A stretch of 5,868 nt of DNA from assembly GCA_015657395.1 (NCBI GenBank), contig JADLKI010000003.1, forward strand, positions 153,405 to 159,272. The letters are read 5' to 3'. Below, piece by piece: positions 5,601 through 5,868 of this stretch. A model generated the notes under the pieces. That model made no database searches and was not told where the DNA came from. It saw only the letters and a list, made by a program, of their open reading frames with translations. Made by a program: the position numbers and the translations under genes. How positions within the stretch are numbered: position 1 is the stretch's first letter; the number at the start of each line of letters is the position of its first letter. The DNA comes from Spirochaetales bacterium (lineage in GTDB: Bacteria > Spirochaetota > Spirochaetia > Treponematales > Rectinemataceae).

Positions 5601-5614
5601 ATACATGAGCATAG
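5587..5614. promoter_or_regulatory. Overlapping inverted repeats at lexA -10, candidate LexA operator
   Basis: Outer arms CTATGCT (5587-5593) and AGCATAG (5608-5614) are perfect 7-bp complements 14 nt apart. Within them GTATA-C-TATAC (5594-5604) is a second palindrome whose centre is shifted by 1.5 bp from the outer one. The core CTGT (5592-5595) and ACAT (5603-5606) resembles the E. coli-type SOS box CTGT-N8-ACAG with one base less in the spacer and one mismatch. The site covers the -10 hexamer and reaches the ribosome site, as expected for repression. That LexA binds here is inference. Confidence 0.45.
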
Positions 5615-5626
5615 GAGCCCAGATTG
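5613..5626 (+). promoter_or_regulatory. Ribosome-binding site fixing the lexA TTG start
   Basis: AGGAG (5613-5617) lies 6 nt before TTG at 5624. A TAG in the same frame at 5612-5614 excludes any start further upstream, and the protein from TTG aligns with the LexA N-terminus from its first residue. Confidence 0.8.
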
Positions 5627-5868
5627 AAAGACCTCACTTCGCGTCAGAAGGAAATCCTCAATTTCATTCACGAATACATTCAGGACAATAATTATCCGCC
5701 TACGGTGAGGGAGACGGCGCGCGCATTCTCCATTTCGGTCAAGGGCGCCTATGACCACATCAAAGCCCTCGAAAGAAAAGGCTGCATAAAAACATCTGAA
5801 AAACGCTCCCGCGCGATCGAGCTTGTGACACCTCCCGAGAGCGATACGCCCGTCGTCCAGATTCCGCT
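5624..5868 (+). CDS. lexA: SOS transcriptional repressor LexA, N-terminal 81 residues, cut by right window edge
   Basis: Repressor of DNA-damage genes that inactivates itself by self-cleavage when stimulated by RecA filaments. The visible part is the winged helix-turn-helix DNA-binding domain: MKDLTSRQKEILNFIHEYI (1-19), YPPTVRETARAF (24-35), recognition helix SVKGAYDHIKALERKG (38-53), and the wing ending in SRAIELV (62-68). The layout closely follows E. coli LexA, whose corresponding helix is SPNAAEEHLKALARKG. The contact positions differ (Lys and Gly in place of Asn and Ala; Tyr-Asp in place of Glu-Glu), so the operator may differ too. The window stops at VVQIP, just before the expected Ala-Gly cleavage site; the Ser/Lys protease domain is outside. 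The start is TTG. It follows ptsH by 61 nt. Confidence 0.95.
   Translation, partial: MKDLTSRQKEILNFIHEYIQDNNYPPTVRETARAFSISVKGAYDHIKALERKGCIKTSEKRSRAIELVTPPESDTPVVQIP

Noticed and set aside
1..5868. Mobile elements, CRISPR arrays, tRNA or rRNA genes
   Set aside because: No transposase, long terminal repeats, regularly spaced repeats or cloverleaf sequence is visible on either strand.

Overview
The window is ordinary-looking chromosomal sequence of moderate to slightly high GC. It is gene-dense, with no mobile element, CRISPR array, tRNA or rRNA visible. Gene content and order (grpE-dnaK divergent from rpoN-hpf-hprK-ptsH-lexA), the DnaK sequence, and the pairing of HPr kinase with a Ser46-type HPr in a genome that also has sigma-54 and an E. 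coli-type LexA suggest a Gram-negative, non-proteobacterial lineage. My best guess is a spirochaete of the Treponema/Spirochaeta kind. That is inference from protein resemblance, not a proven assignment.

Layout. On the minus strand, transcribed leftward, lie grpE (1448-2191) and dnaK (start at 1374, running off the left edge after 458 codons, inside the substrate-binding domain). They form a two-gene chaperone operon. A 178-bp divergent intergenic region (2192-2369) carries putative promoters for both directions and two perfect inverted repeats near the rpoN promoter. On the plus strand follow rpoN (2370-3722, TTG start), hpf (3781-4074), hprK (4226-5224, GTG start), ptsH (5290-5562) and the first 81 codons of lexA (from 5624, TTG start), which runs off the right edge.

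How they work together. GrpE and DnaK are the nucleotide-exchange factor and Hsp70 of protein folding. The plus-strand block is a regulatory cluster: sigma-54, a ribosome-hibernation factor, and the HprK/HPr pair, in which HprK phosphorylates HPr on Ser46 according to metabolic state. In proteobacteria the rpoN-hpf segment is typically followed by the nitrogen PTS genes (ptsN, rapZ, npr). Here HprK and HPr follow it directly, and no PTS enzyme is encoded in the window. LexA, the SOS repressor, appears to have its own promoter with overlapping inverted repeats that fit autoregulation.

The protein-coding genes are well-known families. The less explained material is in the gaps: a long imperfect hairpin ending in T6 between hpf and hprK, a perfect 9-bp-arm hairpin before hpf, inverted repeats overlapping the rpoN, hprK and lexA promoters, and predicted transcription starts lying almost on the ribosome-binding site or start codon. 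I do not see an obviously new multi-gene system here.
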